From assembly GCF_029852145.1 (NCBI RefSeq), contig NC_079971.1, forward strand, positions 20,707,563 through 20,771,562: DNA of 64,000 nt, given 5' to 3'. A model generated the notes under the pieces. That model was not told where the DNA came from, made no database searches, and saw only the letters and a list, made by a program, of their open reading frames with translations. The translations under genes were made by a program, and so were the position numbers. The DNA comes from Microplitis mediator (taxonomy: Eukaryota; Arthropoda; Insecta; Hymenoptera; Braconidae). This document shows positions 32,611 to 44,484 of the stretch, one piece after another. Each line of letters starts with the position of its first letter. Positions within the stretch are counted from its first letter, which is position 1.

Positions 32611-33300
32611 ATTTTTTTATTATCAGGGCAACCGGAACTGAAAAATTTTAAATAAATAAATATTTTTTTATTTAAAATATTCAACTATTGATGTTATCGC
32701 GACTATTTCTTATAAATTCGAAGTTTTATTTATAATATAAATTACTAAGCATAAGGGATCGTCAATAATAAGGGTCGTAAGAGCGCGAAACACAAGTTCT
32801 CGACTTCGATAGGGTGTCTTTGAAGCATTTATACTCATTCCCTAATTCAAAACCCAAAACTCTTAAGCAGTCCAATTTATGGTGTATATATTTTCGACAT
32901 TACGCGAGAGCCATCGGCCATTTTATCTCTCTTTCATCCCCGGGAACAGAAATCGGGGGCGAGTAAGTACTGGGTAAATGTATTCGTCTCCTCTTAGTCG
33001 TGGTAGTAAGAAAAAATATATATAGAACTCAACCAGATGGGGGTGAAGGAGAGCAACAAGGAAAGGAAATTTAAACGTCAGAAAAACCCTTATAAAAGCT
33101 CTCTCTTTTTACTCGACTATATATATGTCCCCTCCCTCTATTTAATTCCCCACTTTGTGATGGGGAATGAAAAGTCCTTCGGAAAAGTCTGCTCCGAGCA
33201 AAATGGTTCCTTATTCTTTTCCTTTACTTTTTCTTTAGTCTCCTCCATCTTATCACGTCCACTTTTTTTTTTTTTTTAAGCGGCGAGCAGAAAAGTTCAA
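32611..33300. other. GC-richer island 10
   Basis: Unique DNA with GAGAGCCATCGGCCATTTTA (32907-32926; GCCAT twice, the second in PHO/YY1-like context) followed by GGGGGCGAGTAAGTACTG (about 32955), a donor-like GTAAGT. The 80-codon plus frame (33037-33279) ends in Phe/Ser-rich noise. Regulatory or untranslated exon DNA is possible, not shown. Confidence 0.3.
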
Positions 33301-34464
33301 ACTAAACCTTGGTCTTAAATAAATTTATTAAATTTTTTTAAATGAATTTTTAAAATAATTAATTTTGTGTAAAGAAGGTTAATTAGTAATTTTAAAGCTT
33401 TAAAATAGTTATTATTGTATAGGTATATATATAAATATATATGTATATTATGTAAAAGCGAGTGATTTTGTGGCTTATGTAGTTTCAGAGAGTTTAAAAA
33501 CTTTTCAAAAAGTTAAGACGTCACAATTCATCACAACTTTGAGCACTAAAGTTTTTTTTTTTTTTTTTTTCAACATTTAAATCGTTTTCTAAGTTTTTAA
33601 TCACGTTGAGTTATTTTCAGTGGGAAAAATATATTTTTCGAATGAAAGTTTGTCCGAAAATATATTTTTGTCAAAAGATAATTGAGAAATTTGAATTTTT
33701 TTTTTTTGGAGTTAGAATGCAGATTTTGAAATTTTACGAATTATATCATTGAAATTTCTTTGTAAGGTAAAAGCCCTTATACCCGCTCACTTTTCATTGG
33801 AGGGAAATTAAATCACTCAATATAAATTAATAAATAAAATGAAAAACCAGATTTTTTTTTTATAGTTATTTTTTGAAGTTTCGAGTATTAGAATAAAATT
33901 TAAGTTTGAAGAATAATCTTGATAATTAATTATTATTAATTTTTTAAATAAGCTCCTTGAGTGTACCCATAGTCGCTCACTAAAAGTTGTCATGTACCAT
34001 TACTCGACCAACACATGGCCCTATAGTCGCTCAAAGACAATATCAATTAAACTATGATAAGTTTATTGATTTGGACAAATAATTTATAAATTACTTTCTT
34101 AAAATGAACCAGTGAAATATATACTACTTTATTCTTTGATAATATAAAATTTCATGAATTTTAAAAATGTATTTAATAAGATATAGTTATAACAATTCTT
34201 AAAAAATTTGACGTAACCGAATTTAATCTAACGAATGAGCGTTAAAGTAAAAAATGCCCGGCTGAGCGCGATTTTGAAAACAGTCATTTAATTTAAATTT
34301 ATAATCTATTATAAAATAATTTGATACATCATATTTTAATATATTTAGATTCACAAATAATTATTTATCAATAATAATATTTTTAGTTTTGGATGTCCCT
34401 CCATAGAAATCAATCAAAATATGCATCAAATCAGCGTTTAAAAAAAAATTAACGGGGTGACAGC
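33301..34464. other. AT-rich stretch with 'AGTCGCTCA' repeats
   Basis: CATAGTCGCTCA (33969) and TATAGTCGCTCA (34022), about 50 bases apart, and TACCCGCTCAC (about 33780) are the only pattern seen. No ends were matched. Confidence 0.4.
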
Positions 34465-34999
34465 AATTTCATTTAATTGAGAAACCCCATAAGTCAATGA
34501 CTCAAATAAACATATGCAGTTTTAGTTTTACAGAAATAATTTTTTTTTTTTTTTTATTTAAAATTCGCGCTTTTTTGAGAAATTGATTTCAAATGTTGTT
34601 TTATTGTTGACTGTTATACGACTAATTAAAATGTTTAAATTAATTATAATTTTTTGTAATTTCTGAGTTTCAGAGTTCAAATACATATTTAATACTTCAT
34701 TTTATCAGTGTAATAAATGATTTGAGTGGAACAATTTAAAAAAACAATGATTTCATAACTTTTTTTTTGCCGTTTGGTTGAGAAACCCCATAAGTCAATC
34801 AACGTGAAATAATTTTTTTAAGTAGTTTCAGTTAAAAAATTAAATTTTTTTAGTTGGAATCTTTTCCAGAGACGCTAACATTATTGTATTCAATTATTTA
34901 TTTATTATTTTAATGTCAAGTTTTTCCAAAAAAATGTTTTTTGTGTTTCCTGAAAAAGTTTGTTTTCTTGACTTATGGGGTTTCTCAAATAAACGATTC
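34465..34999. mobile_element. Family G TIR element, copy 1 (535 bp)
   Basis: TTTAATTGAGAAACCCCATA AGTCAA at the left is mirrored at the right (TTGACTTATGGGGTTTCTCA AATAAA). A third copy of the same motif, GTTGAGAAACCCCATAAGTC, lies inside at about 34777-34797. Copy 2 is at 53633-54682. Nothing is encoded. Confidence 0.9.
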
Positions 35000-35096
35000 A
35001 TTTGTGATTAGTTATGTTGTACCATATGATTGTATAATTAATTGTTTTTCTCTATTTATATGATTTTTGTAAATCTTTTATAATGACTTTTTTTAG

Positions 35097-35135
35097 TTGT
35101 TGAAGAAGTCCCAATCAAGGGACGAAACGTCCTAT
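35097..35135 (+). ncRNA. Hammerhead-ribozyme-like core, probably Penelope-like element relic
   Basis: TTGAAGA (35100-35106) is followed by a 5-bp stem GTCCC/GGGAC (35108-35112 with 35119-35123, loop AATCAA) and then GAAAC (35124-35128). This is the order of the hammerhead core: CUGANGA, stem II, GAAA. The first core base is T in place of the essential C3, so self-cleavage is not expected as written. Such cores mark the terminal repeats of Penelope-like retroelements and some SINEs. No reverse transcriptase is nearby, so this would be a short 3'-end fragment. Confidence 0.45.
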
Positions 35136-35361
35136 GTATGGTCAATATTAAATTCTCATTTTGTATTATTGTCCACCTCCCTATGATTTTACCATTTTAT
35201 TAAGTTGGATCTGGACACGATTTTAAATTAATATATTTTTTTAAAATCATTATTACAAAATGAAAGTTATTTTTTTAAAAATAATTTAATAAAGTATCTG
35301 ACAAGTCTTACTTTGGCATTTTTGAAATGCAGTTAAATAAATTGTAAGAAAATTAGATAAT

Positions 35362-35748
35362 ATACCGTAAAAAATTTTTTTTGACCTAGTGTAGTGTAAA
35401 TGACTCGGTGTAAAAATTTCGGTGTGAAAATTACACCAAATATCGTGTTAAATTTAGACGGTGTGAATTAAAAATTTTTAGACTGTCAAGTGTGTAAATG
35501 TATAATTTATGATAATTTTGCATTAAGGAAAAATATTCAAATGTTAAAAATACTGTTCAACATTAAATATGTTCAATGATAATTTGTTGCTCGTTAATCA
35601 AAATTAACGAGAAACACGGAATAGTGTAAATGAAGCAGATTACACCGTATTACATTGACACGGATGGAAAATTTACACCGTTATTTCACACGACACGGCC
35701 GTGTAAAGTTCTCCGGGTCCATTTTTACACCGAAATTTTTTACAGTGT
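35362..35748. mobile_element. MITE-like element O (about 387 bp) with GTGTAAA motifs
   Basis: Ends ACCGTAAAAAATTT (left) and complement ACTGTAAAAAATTTCGGTGT (right). Near both ends GTGTAAA, CGGTGTAAAA, TTACACCG and ACACGGCCGTGTAAA recur in both directions. The middle (35500-35600) is plain AT-rich. Ends resemble those of P at 51.2 kb. Confidence 0.75.
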
Positions 35749-36163
35749 GTGAATTATTGGTAATTGAAGTCATATTAATTGCAACGTTAATTTTCTATCG
35801 TTAAAATAATTACTATATTTTTTATAAATATTACTAATGAATTTATAACTATTTTCATATATTAATTCCATTTTTGTAAATAAGTTATTTTTAAATTGGT
35901 ATCGATATTAGAAATTGTACACAACAGCCAACTTTTTTGGAATTCCGTAAATCCAGTTACGAATATTTTTTGAGTCATAATAACTAATTATCTTGCGTTA
36001 TTTATGTGGATTTCGTTTTGATGATTGAGATTGAGACTAGACTGTTAAATATGTTAAATAAATGTGAATAATCGCCTAATGTTAATTACACTAATGTATA
36101 CTATATGAATAAATGTATGAGTTTTGAATGGCCGCAAGGAGTTATTATTTCATGGCCAATAAA

Positions 36164-36201
36164 CAATAAATAATAAATAATAATAATAATAATAATAATA
36201 A
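36164..36201. repeat. AATA/(AAT)n microsatellite
   Basis: AATAAATAATAAATAATAAT followed by uninterrupted AAT units. Confidence 0.9.
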
Positions 36202-37140
36202 AATTCCAAATTAAGTATCAATGTACCGAAAAAACAAATTGTCAACTATATATTTGACGTCTTGTAAATACTATTTACGTATATAAAATTACGCGGTATG
36301 ATTGTAAATTATTTAAATATTTACTTGTATTATTTTGAACAGATTCATATTTTTTTTCACAAAATTTTAGCTCCGTAACAAAATATCCGCGAATGAAATT
36401 TCCACAAAAAAAAATTCTACTGATAAAATAACCAGAGAAAATCAAATTTTGGTTCTTTTTTATGTATTTTCGGTAATTTTCCAATAACAAAATTATTTAA
36501 AAAATAGTACCAGTATACATTAGTAATAAACTATTGATTAAAAACTTCGTATAAAGTATTGAGACCTCCAATAGCAGGACAATAATTATTTTTCGGACTT
36601 AACTGACCCACTAATAAATTTCCATGATTTTTCTTAATTTTCATTTCTTTTTTTCCTTATGACTAATCTTTATAAAATTCCTCATATATTTTTACGCCTA
36701 CTAAAATTTTCAAAATATAACGTCACTATTTTATAGCCAAACTTTTTACTAAAACTCAAAAATTCCCTCAACTGTCCCACTATTGGCCCATTACCTCATT
36801 AATTTAATTTCCCACTTGTAAGTCAGTAATTTTTCATCAAAGTATTAATTAAAAATTTCCGCGATTTTTTTTCCCAAATGACAAATTGCGACACCAAATT
36901 TTTCTATTCAATTTTTTCACGATTTCTATTAATTTTCACGTCAATTTTTTGAATCCGCACTTCTTGCACTGAACCATCGTTAAATTTCTACATTTTTTTC
37001 CATAAAAAAAAAATAATTCGAACCTCAAAAATTCACAAACTCAAAATTTGATTTCCCGATAACTGATTAAAAAAAGTAACTAAAATACTTACCGATAAAA
37101 CAAAATAAATGACAATAATTTGAAAATTGGGTAGATAATT
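36202..37140. other. AT-rich stretch
   Basis: No matched ends or second copies. Minus-strand frames here are K/N/F/I-only. Confidence 0.4.
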
Positions 37141-37890
37141 ATAGTAATGAAAGGTAGACAAGATGTTTAAGATTCCAATGGAAGTTTAGTAAACCTTAAG
37201 CACACAGTGGGTCAGCCACTACTAGGAATGTCTAAGGTTCACCAGAGTCCTACCAGACAGGACGTCCGTCAACTGAATTCCAGAATGGTCATCCCCTCCC
37301 ATTTTAACCATCAGGTTATATCCAGTAACAATAATAATAGTAATGATTAATAATAACAAGAGCCAACCGTAAAGGGATTTCGCCAACAGAATAGGGGCCT
37401 TGTGTTAAAATAAAAAATTAAAAAAATTTAAAACGAAAACTCGTTTCTCAAAAGTTGTTGCCAGAAACGAAGGGGTTAGTAAAGGAAAGGGTCGAAGGCC
37501 CGCTCATTAGCATACCTTGACAGAGTAGAGAGAAGAGAGAAGACCAGTGGGTATATTCTGGGTCCACTGCGTTGGAATCGCGGTCCAGAACTGGTCAGGT
37601 AAGTTTTTTATTTGCAATATATTTATAAGAGAACTAAGACCCTTTAGAGTTTTAGATTGACGATGACCAGATGTCCCTCCTGGGGGAAAGAAAGGGTGAT
37701 TTACCTTTTTAGTGCAAGCGCATCGGGCTGGTGATGATGACCTCCCCTCGACCCAAAGTGACCCAGTATCGCGGAACCGGTTTGGACAACCGTTTTATGT
37801 TTACCGTTTGGGGTCATAGGTTTTGTACGTTGCCAGTTGGGTTCGCTACGGGAATACACGGTCTTAAGATCCACTTATTCATCTAACAGG
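37141..37890. other. GC-richer island 11, possible untranslated exon
   Basis: Unique DNA. GTAAAGGAAAGGGTCGAAGG, a GAGAGAAGAGAGAAGA tract (about 37528) and a GC-richer segment lead to GGTCAG|GTAAGTTTTT, a near-ideal plus-strand splice donor with GT at 37599-37600. No long frame precedes it, so a 5' untranslated exon ending at 37598 is the simplest positive reading. A chance donor is equally possible. Confidence 0.35.
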
Positions 37891-37924
37891 AAATTTTTTT
37901 TTTTAAAGAAATTTTTCAAAATTT

Positions 37925-38100
37925 TAATTTTTGGAAATTGAGTGACTTTTTTGTTTTAAAAAATTTTTATTTCTGGAAATTGGGTGATTTTTTGTTTTAA
38001 AAGAAAATAAAAAAAAAATTTTATTTCTGGAAATTGGATGATTTTTTGTTTTAAAAGAAAATTTGAAAATTTTAATTTTTGGAGATTAGGTGGTTTTTGT
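37925..38100. repeat. Degenerate tandem repeat, about 52 bp, four units
   Basis: TTCTGGAAATTGGGTGATTT-type heads at 37933, 37975, 38029 and 38081 (spacings 42, 54, 52), each followed by TTTTTGTTTTAAAAGAAAAT. It reads as a repeated K/F/N peptide on the minus strand, which is a consequence of the repeat and not a gene. Confidence 0.85.
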
Positions 38101-38690
38101 TTTTTGTAGCAAAGGTTTGGAAAATTTATGATTTGAAATTCGGAAAATAGGCGGGAAAAATTGGAAAACATTCATTTTATTTTTTTTGGAGTATTTTTGT
38201 AAAATTTGTTTTGAAAAATTTGAAATTCAGACCAAATATAAAATTTTCTTGACAAAAAAAATAAAAAAATTTTTTTTTATTATTACTCGAGATTTTAATA
38301 AAGTTTTAAGCACATGAGTACTTCGTAGCTTTGAAAATATCAATTTTTGAATTTTAATAGAAAAATACAAAATTTCAAAATTCGTTTTTTAAAATAATTT
38401 TAAAAAAAATTTTATTTTGATTTTTTTTTTTTTGAAAATTATAAAAAAAAATTTGACTTAAGTCTTACGGATAAATATAAGTCTCTAATTCTAGTGAATT
38501 CAGTGACATAAAAATTTCAAATTCAAAATTTTTGATAGAAAAAAAAAGTCGGATTTAAATCCATGGTAAAAAACAGTTTTTACGGTCCCCATTTTGCCCC
38601 ATGTATTTTGATATCATAAAAAAAATCTGAATGAATAATTTTGAAAAATTTGAATTGCAGAAATTAAATAGAAAATATATATAAGTATAT
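38101..38690. other. AT-rich stretch
   Basis: GGTCCCCATTTTGCCCCATG at about 38583 is a lone end-class motif. Nothing else. Confidence 0.4.
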
Positions 38691-39063
38691 TAACAAAACG
38701 ATTATCGCAGTGTAAGATCAATGAAATTGAAAGTAAACGTGTTGGAAAACAGGCAAGTAGCGCAAGTTAAATTGTAGTCAGTAAGCTACTCTATGTAGCT
38801 TTCATCGTAGGTCTTCTCAAACTCCTCTCCGATTAACCGAGTGGAGTAAAACGGCGGCAGCATCACAGCCCACATTGCCACATTGGTCCAGCGATAGTAA
38901 TTCCACCCCTACACGCCAATTTGGATAATTACTACACGACCAGATTTTCACCGTCAGTTTATCCGCCACCGAACAAACTATACTCTCATAATCATTATTT
39001 TTATAGACACTATCTTTATTCCATCAACTTTTCCCACCATAATATTTTACATATCAACTCATA
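38691..39063. other. GC-richer island 12
   Basis: Unique mixed DNA (AGCGCAAGTTAAATTGTAGT, ACGGCGGCAGCATCACAGCC, CAGTTTATCCGCCACCG). No frame of note. Confidence 0.35.
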
Positions 39064-39895
39064 ATAATTTCATTAAACGTAAATACTAAATGCCTTAAGT
39101 TTTATTTAAAATAACTACGACTTTATCAAATGCTCGCGATCTCGATACTTAGTAATTAGTATTAGTGGGGGCGAATATGTGTCCCATTGGTTTATTATTT
39201 AGTCCCAGTTTAAAGAAGACTAGAGTACTGAGGAGTGTGCAGGCTCTGTAAGGCCCAAAGAGTAATTACATAAAAATTATAAATTATTTTGTTAAAGAGT
39301 AAATAAATTACTGCAGCAAACACTTAAATATATTTAAGTTGGCAATGTCTAGTGAGATTTTATTATTTCAACGACTCCCGATCTATTCAAAAACTTTTAT
39401 TTTCTCTAAAATAAATAAATTTTTAAAACCACAGACTTTAATAAATAAAATATCGTTCGTTTATTATTAATTGAAGCTTTTTATAATAATATTAAAATAT
39501 ATTTAAATGGATAGACTTTAAACATAAACATTTAAATAGCAACACCCGACCCACCCCACAATTATTTTATAAGCTTACATAAATGTCGTAACTTTTTGAA
39601 TGTTATTACAAATATATAATATTTAGATTTTTAAAAATAAAATGATAACTTTAAGTATTTATTATTTTAACAAACGGGACCTTAATCTTTCGACAATTAT
39701 TTATATTTTATTTTATAAATATTTATCGGCTAGAAAATTTTCAGACAAATTTAATTGTCAGCTCCTTAAGCTGAACTTCTATTACAAACATTAATAAAAA
39801 TATTAAAATATTTTCTCGTGTCTGGAGTAAAACACAAAATTTCCCGCCGTTTCCTGAAAAAAGTTTATTTATTTTCAATTTTTTAATAGATTATA
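39064..39895. mobile_element. Repeat family C, copy 2
   Basis: Same orientation and full-length match to 8192-9035, lacking 13 bases near 39320. Followed by unrelated DNA. As in copy 1, a family B element lies within about 0.5 kb, but on the opposite side. Confidence 0.8.
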
Positions 39896-40326
39896 TAATT
39901 ATTTTAATAGATTATATATAAGATTCGGAGAGATTAATTTTTTTCGGGTCGGTAATCGAAATTTTGACAAAATTTGGGAATTATTTGAAATAAACAAATT
40001 TTGATTTGCTTAAAAATTTTGAATTAAATTAATAAAAAGCAAGTCTACAATTTGGAGTAAAATCCACATAAAATTTTTTCCTTAACTATTTTTGTTTTTT
40101 CTTTTAGGGGAATATGGTCAGTATACAATTTTTTCAAATAATTGAAGTATTCAAATTTTCATATATTTTATTATAAAATTTTTGCAATCAAAAAAAAAAT
40201 CCAAGTATCCAAAAATTTTCTTATGACCATCTTGCCCTTTTTCCATGCAATCAGAACCCAAAAAAAAACAAATTTTTCTCAAAAACGTCCCATTTAACCT
40301 CGATCACAATGTTCATATTCTCCAAC
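39896..40326. other. AT-rich stretch
   Basis: Nothing recognised apart from a weak AGGGGAATATGGTCAG line at about 40107. Confidence 0.4.
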
Positions 40327-41161
40327 TGTACGAAAAAACAATATATGGTTACAATATATAAAATCATATATGTTTGCAACAAAAAAATATATGATATATT
40401 ATATTGTATATTATAAAAAACCATATAGAGATTTCAGCCGATTTAATATAAAATTATATACGGTAGTAAATATATGTATTCCATATATGTAACTTATATG
40501 TTTTTTATATTAAGCTATATATACATTTACATTTACCTTATAATATATTGCATCGATATATTTTTTCCTTTTATATTCAAAAGATATAAAATTTTTATAT
40601 GAAATGAAATATATGGTAGCATATAATTTATATTATATATGGCACCATATATTTTCTTTGTTGTATTTAAGCATATATTTTATTCGGTGTATGTATATGT
40701 ATATGGGTATATGTATTCGCATCAAATTAACTAATTTTGAAAATTTTAACTGCAATTGAAAGAGTATATTAAAATTTAGATCTAATTTAATTGGAGTTGG
40801 TCATACGAATAAGAAACTTTTTTTTTCCATACACAATATAAATATATGTTTTTATATATGATCAAAATATATTTTTCGTATATGATAGAAATACATATTT
40901 TTATGTATGATAAAAATATAGTTTTCGTATATGACAAGAATATATATTTTCATATATGATAAAAATATATTTTTTGTATATGACTGACATATATATATTA
41001 TACGTGCTAAACATATACGGACTCGTATGTGATGAGTATTATATTTTTTAATATAAAAAAAAATATATCAGAAAATGTAGTTAAATTCGGCACATATATT
41101 TTCTGATATTCATCATATATTTTTACATATACTTTGACCATATATGTTATTTTCATACGGG
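40327..41161. mobile_element. Family B TIR element, copy 2
   Basis: Direct-orientation copy of 6698-7516 with scattered changes. The right end CATACGGG is intact in form; the left end is degraded to TGTACGAAAAAACAAT. The plain segment with 'AACTAATTTTGAAAATTTTA' is also conserved. Confidence 0.88.
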
Positions 41162-42120
41162 ATTCCTATAACATTTTTCTAAAACTTTTCATAAATTTTT
41201 TCTCTTATCGGACATTTATTACTTTTCTTTTATTACCCACTATTGCGTAATACCTAAAAAAAAAAAAACTTTTTTATTAAAAAAAGTCTTCTCAGTCTTC
41301 TTACTCCGTTAACTGGAAGGGGCCAGCATTAATTACAGCCTTTTATTATATAAAAAATATCAAATTGCCTGGAGGCTAAATGAGAAAATGTTAAAGAGAG
41401 ATAGAGCTGAGAGTGGGAGAAAAAGTGCTAAACTTCAAGACTCTCCATCTTTTTTTTTTACTCATCTTATTATTTTATTTTTATTTTATTTCTTTTTCTT
41501 ACAGCAGACACCCCACTACGAAATAAGTCTCTCTTCAATTTAAAATACTTAATCTTTCTTGCGCTCATTTTCTTGTACCGGTTGTCAAATGCAATTGTTG
41601 TGCATCTGACGTCCTATTAATTATAATTACAAACGTAATGACGCTTTTTATTTTTACGGGATTCAAGGGGTAGTTACATATATATATGTATATAAATATA
41701 TAGATATAGAGGAGAAAGAGAAATTTGGGGATCGGGAGCTCAAGTTTACTTGCAAGTTATAGCGAAAGATTCGATGGAGGGTATTGATTTTTTTAAGTTT
41801 TTTTTTTTTTTTTTGTTTTTTTTCCGTTGCCAAGCTGAGCTGAGTTTTATATCAGGGCTGGTATTTATTTAAAAGGAGTTGAGAACCACCGGAGGAAATA
41901 AGAAACTTGGAGAATAAGAAAATGGCGAGGATTTTAATTTGCATCCCCCTACATCGCTTCCACGTGCCTGCCACCCTTGTCTTTTTAAGATCGAGGAGAG
42001 ATTGGCGAGTCTTTTTGGCCACTACTTTCTGTCGAGGGGAAAAACTCACTGATTTGCTGGAAAATATTCAAGAATATTTACAGTATAAACGTACCTACAA
42101 ACATATTTTTTTTTTTTTTA
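41162..42120. other. GC-richer island 13 with AT-rich flanks
   Basis: About 41330-41430 is purine-rich (GTTAAAGAGAGATAGAGCTG). About 41850-42060 is GC-richer and open on both strands (65 and 74 codons), neither recognised. An ATATATATGTATATAAATAT run sits at about 41680. Confidence 0.3.
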
Positions 42121-42159
42121 GTAAAATTTAAAAATTAAAAGAAAATTATTCTAAGAATT

Positions 42160-42354
42160 CATGATCCTGAAGTTAGCAGACAATTGGAAATTTTCGAATT
42201 GTTCCAACAAATCAATTAAAAAAAAAAAAAAAAAAAAAATGCACGTGTAGATAATTAAAAAATCTATATGTGCAATTTTTTAAAATATTTTTTTTTTTTA
42301 TTTTTCATCGTTTTGAAAAAAATCGAAAAATTATTAACGGCTTTCAGAATCATA
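42160..42354. mobile_element. Family E MITE, copy 2 (about 195 bp)
   Basis: Left CATGATCCTGAAGTTAGCAG; right end complement TATGATTCTGAAAGCC. The centre keeps ATGCACGTGTAGATAATTAA and the inverted TATATGTGCAATTTTTTAAA. Confidence 0.85.
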
Positions 42355-42429
42355 ATTCCCGGAAATTTTGAATCCCTTGCGCTCAAAATTTGAATTAAAT
42401 TTTTGAGCCGTTTACAATTTTTTTGAACA

Positions 42430-42840
42430 TTTTTTTATTTATTCTTGTAAAATAAATTTTAGTGGTCAGGAAAAATTTCATTTTTACCGTAAACTCAATT
42501 TTCGAATTTTGAGGCTGATCTACTCCTTTAAAGTTTAAACTCCAAATATATAAATAACGATCCAGTTTTTGAAAAAAGTATAAGATATCTTTTTTGTAGG
42601 AAATTCAAAGCGCTATATAAGAGGTTTCTTACAATTTTTCCAAAAAATAAATATTTACAGAGATATTTTCAAAAAACTGATCATGATTTTTTTTCAGTAA
42701 CTTTAAAATTTCTGATGGAAAATTTTGAACTTTATTTACTAAAATAAATACTTTTTTTGAAAATTTTAACTTTCTCACCGATTTTCGGTCAAAGTAAATT
42801 TATTCTTCAATAATTTGCCACGAGATTTGGTTCAAAATTT
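42430..42840. repeat. Diverged repeat V, copy 2
   Basis: Loose direct match to 15290-15665 ('TATCTTTTTTGTAGGAAATT', 'AATATTTACAGAGATATTTT', 'GATGGAAAATTTTGAAC', 'GGTCAAAGTAAATTTATTCT'). Confidence 0.55.
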
Positions 42841-43499
42841 AAATTTATCCCAAAAAATTGACACTAATTTTTTTTTGTACTTAAATTTTTGTCTAACTTT
42901 TAGCTACAATTTAAAAAAAATTATCAAAATATCACCATAAGTTTGTATAAAAAAAATTTCCAAAAATATGAACAGTGGAGGGGGGGGGGGGGTGCCTCCT
43001 ATAATTTTAACGCAAAAAAACTTAAGATGGCTCATCTTGCCCCAGCCCATAAAAAGTAAATTCAGAAATTCCACGAATAATATCACTCTTTTGCTATGAA
43101 AATATCGACTTTATTTATTAATGTAATGAGTAATGAGTAATAAAATAAAAAAAAAAATTTGATCACTTGGTAATAAGGATTTTCAGCCAATCACCCGTTA
43201 TGTTTAGCTTAAAAGCTTGGTCGTGTCCCTCATTGACGTCGAATCTTTAATCATTCCTTTGACAGTGAGCTCACGGTTCCTTCTTTATATCCAGTAACCA
43301 CCTCGGCTCCTTTCACAGTCTCGTCGTGTGTCAAAGGAACGCTATTTCTTCTCTTACCACCGAAAAAAAAATTCTCCTCTTACTTCCTTAAATCTGAACT
43401 CTTTATTTTACGTCAATGACTTTAAATTTATATACGTAATATATAATTCATAGTTTGTCTTCTTCGCTATATTTAAATTTTGTATAAATTATTTACACT
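42841..43499. other. AT-rich DNA with a small unique segment (43170-43400)
   Basis: GGAGGGGGGGGGGGGTGCCT (about 42976) and CTCATCTTGCCCCAGCCC (43030) may be degraded ends of a G-rich-ended element only about 60 bases apart. About 43180-43380 is unique and GC-richer with no frame. Confidence 0.35.
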
Positions 43500-44290
43500 C
43501 ATCCCAAAAATTTAAGGAACAAAAAAATTTTAGAAATTTTTTAGTGATTTTTGTAAGGCTGTAACTTCGTAAAAAATGATCGCATCGAGATTCAAAAAAA
43601 CCTTTGGAGCTTGACATTTCAAGTTTCGATGCATTTTGATTAAAAATTTTTTAGAGCTATGACTATTGCGTAAACATGAGAAATATCGCGACACAAAAAT
43701 TTTCAAAATTTTTTTTTCCAAACAGTCCATGGGTCGTAGAAAAATGTGTCTAATAATTTTTTTTTCCGCCATCTTTATTTACTAGCAGTATTGCAGATCT
43801 CTTTTTTCACTTAGACTAGATATCAATAATTTTTTTTTACACCAACCAAAAATTTTCTTTTATTTTTTTGTGGGGGTGGTCTGTTTTGCCCACCCGAGAA
43901 AAATTTGTTTCTATGGCAACTAGAAATTTGGTTTAAATATTCAAATTCGGGTCAAAAAATTTGAAAAATGTTTGTGCCAAAGAACCAACCCCAAAATTTC
44001 CTGCCATTTCCGAGCTCAGAGAACTATTTGTAAATTTTTGAGCACACACACACACAAGTGAACGTCATTCTGAAAATTGAATATTTCTCTAGAACCTCAA
44101 AATTTCGAGATCTGATGAAAACTCGATTTTCGAAAATCGGACCGAAATCAAAAATTCCTCTGACTTGGAAAATTTTCATTTTTCATAGCGGAAATTCAAA
44201 AAGAAGATTTACCAGATTCCAGTGGGCAAAAATCCTTTACTTCCTTAGCGGTAATATTTTGTCAGCCCTCCCCCTGTATAAACTATACAA
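43500..44290. repeat. Dispersed AT-rich repeat U, copy 2
   Basis: Its right part (44045-44170: CA run, CGAGATCTGATGAAAACTCG, TCGGACCGAAATCAAAAATT) matches 470-580. The left part is AT-rich with GTCCATGGGTCGTAGAAAAA and no copy in the window. No coding function recognised. Confidence 0.5.
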
Positions 44291-44448
44291 ATAAAGTTAA
44301 ATAAACTGAGAAGCGGAAGTAGAAAGAAATAATGAAATAAAATAAAAAAATAGCATAGGTCAGTCGACATATGGTCCAGTTGGTCATAACGCATGAATTA
44401 ACGTAAGAATCCCCTTCAACCTAATTTCAAATGTTCCAATGCTACCCG

Positions 44449-44450
<2 letters not shown>

Positions 44451-44481
<31 letters not shown>
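44451..44481. repeat. (CA)n microsatellite
   Basis: About 30 bases of CA repeat. Confidence 0.96.
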
Positions 44482-44484
<3 letters not shown>

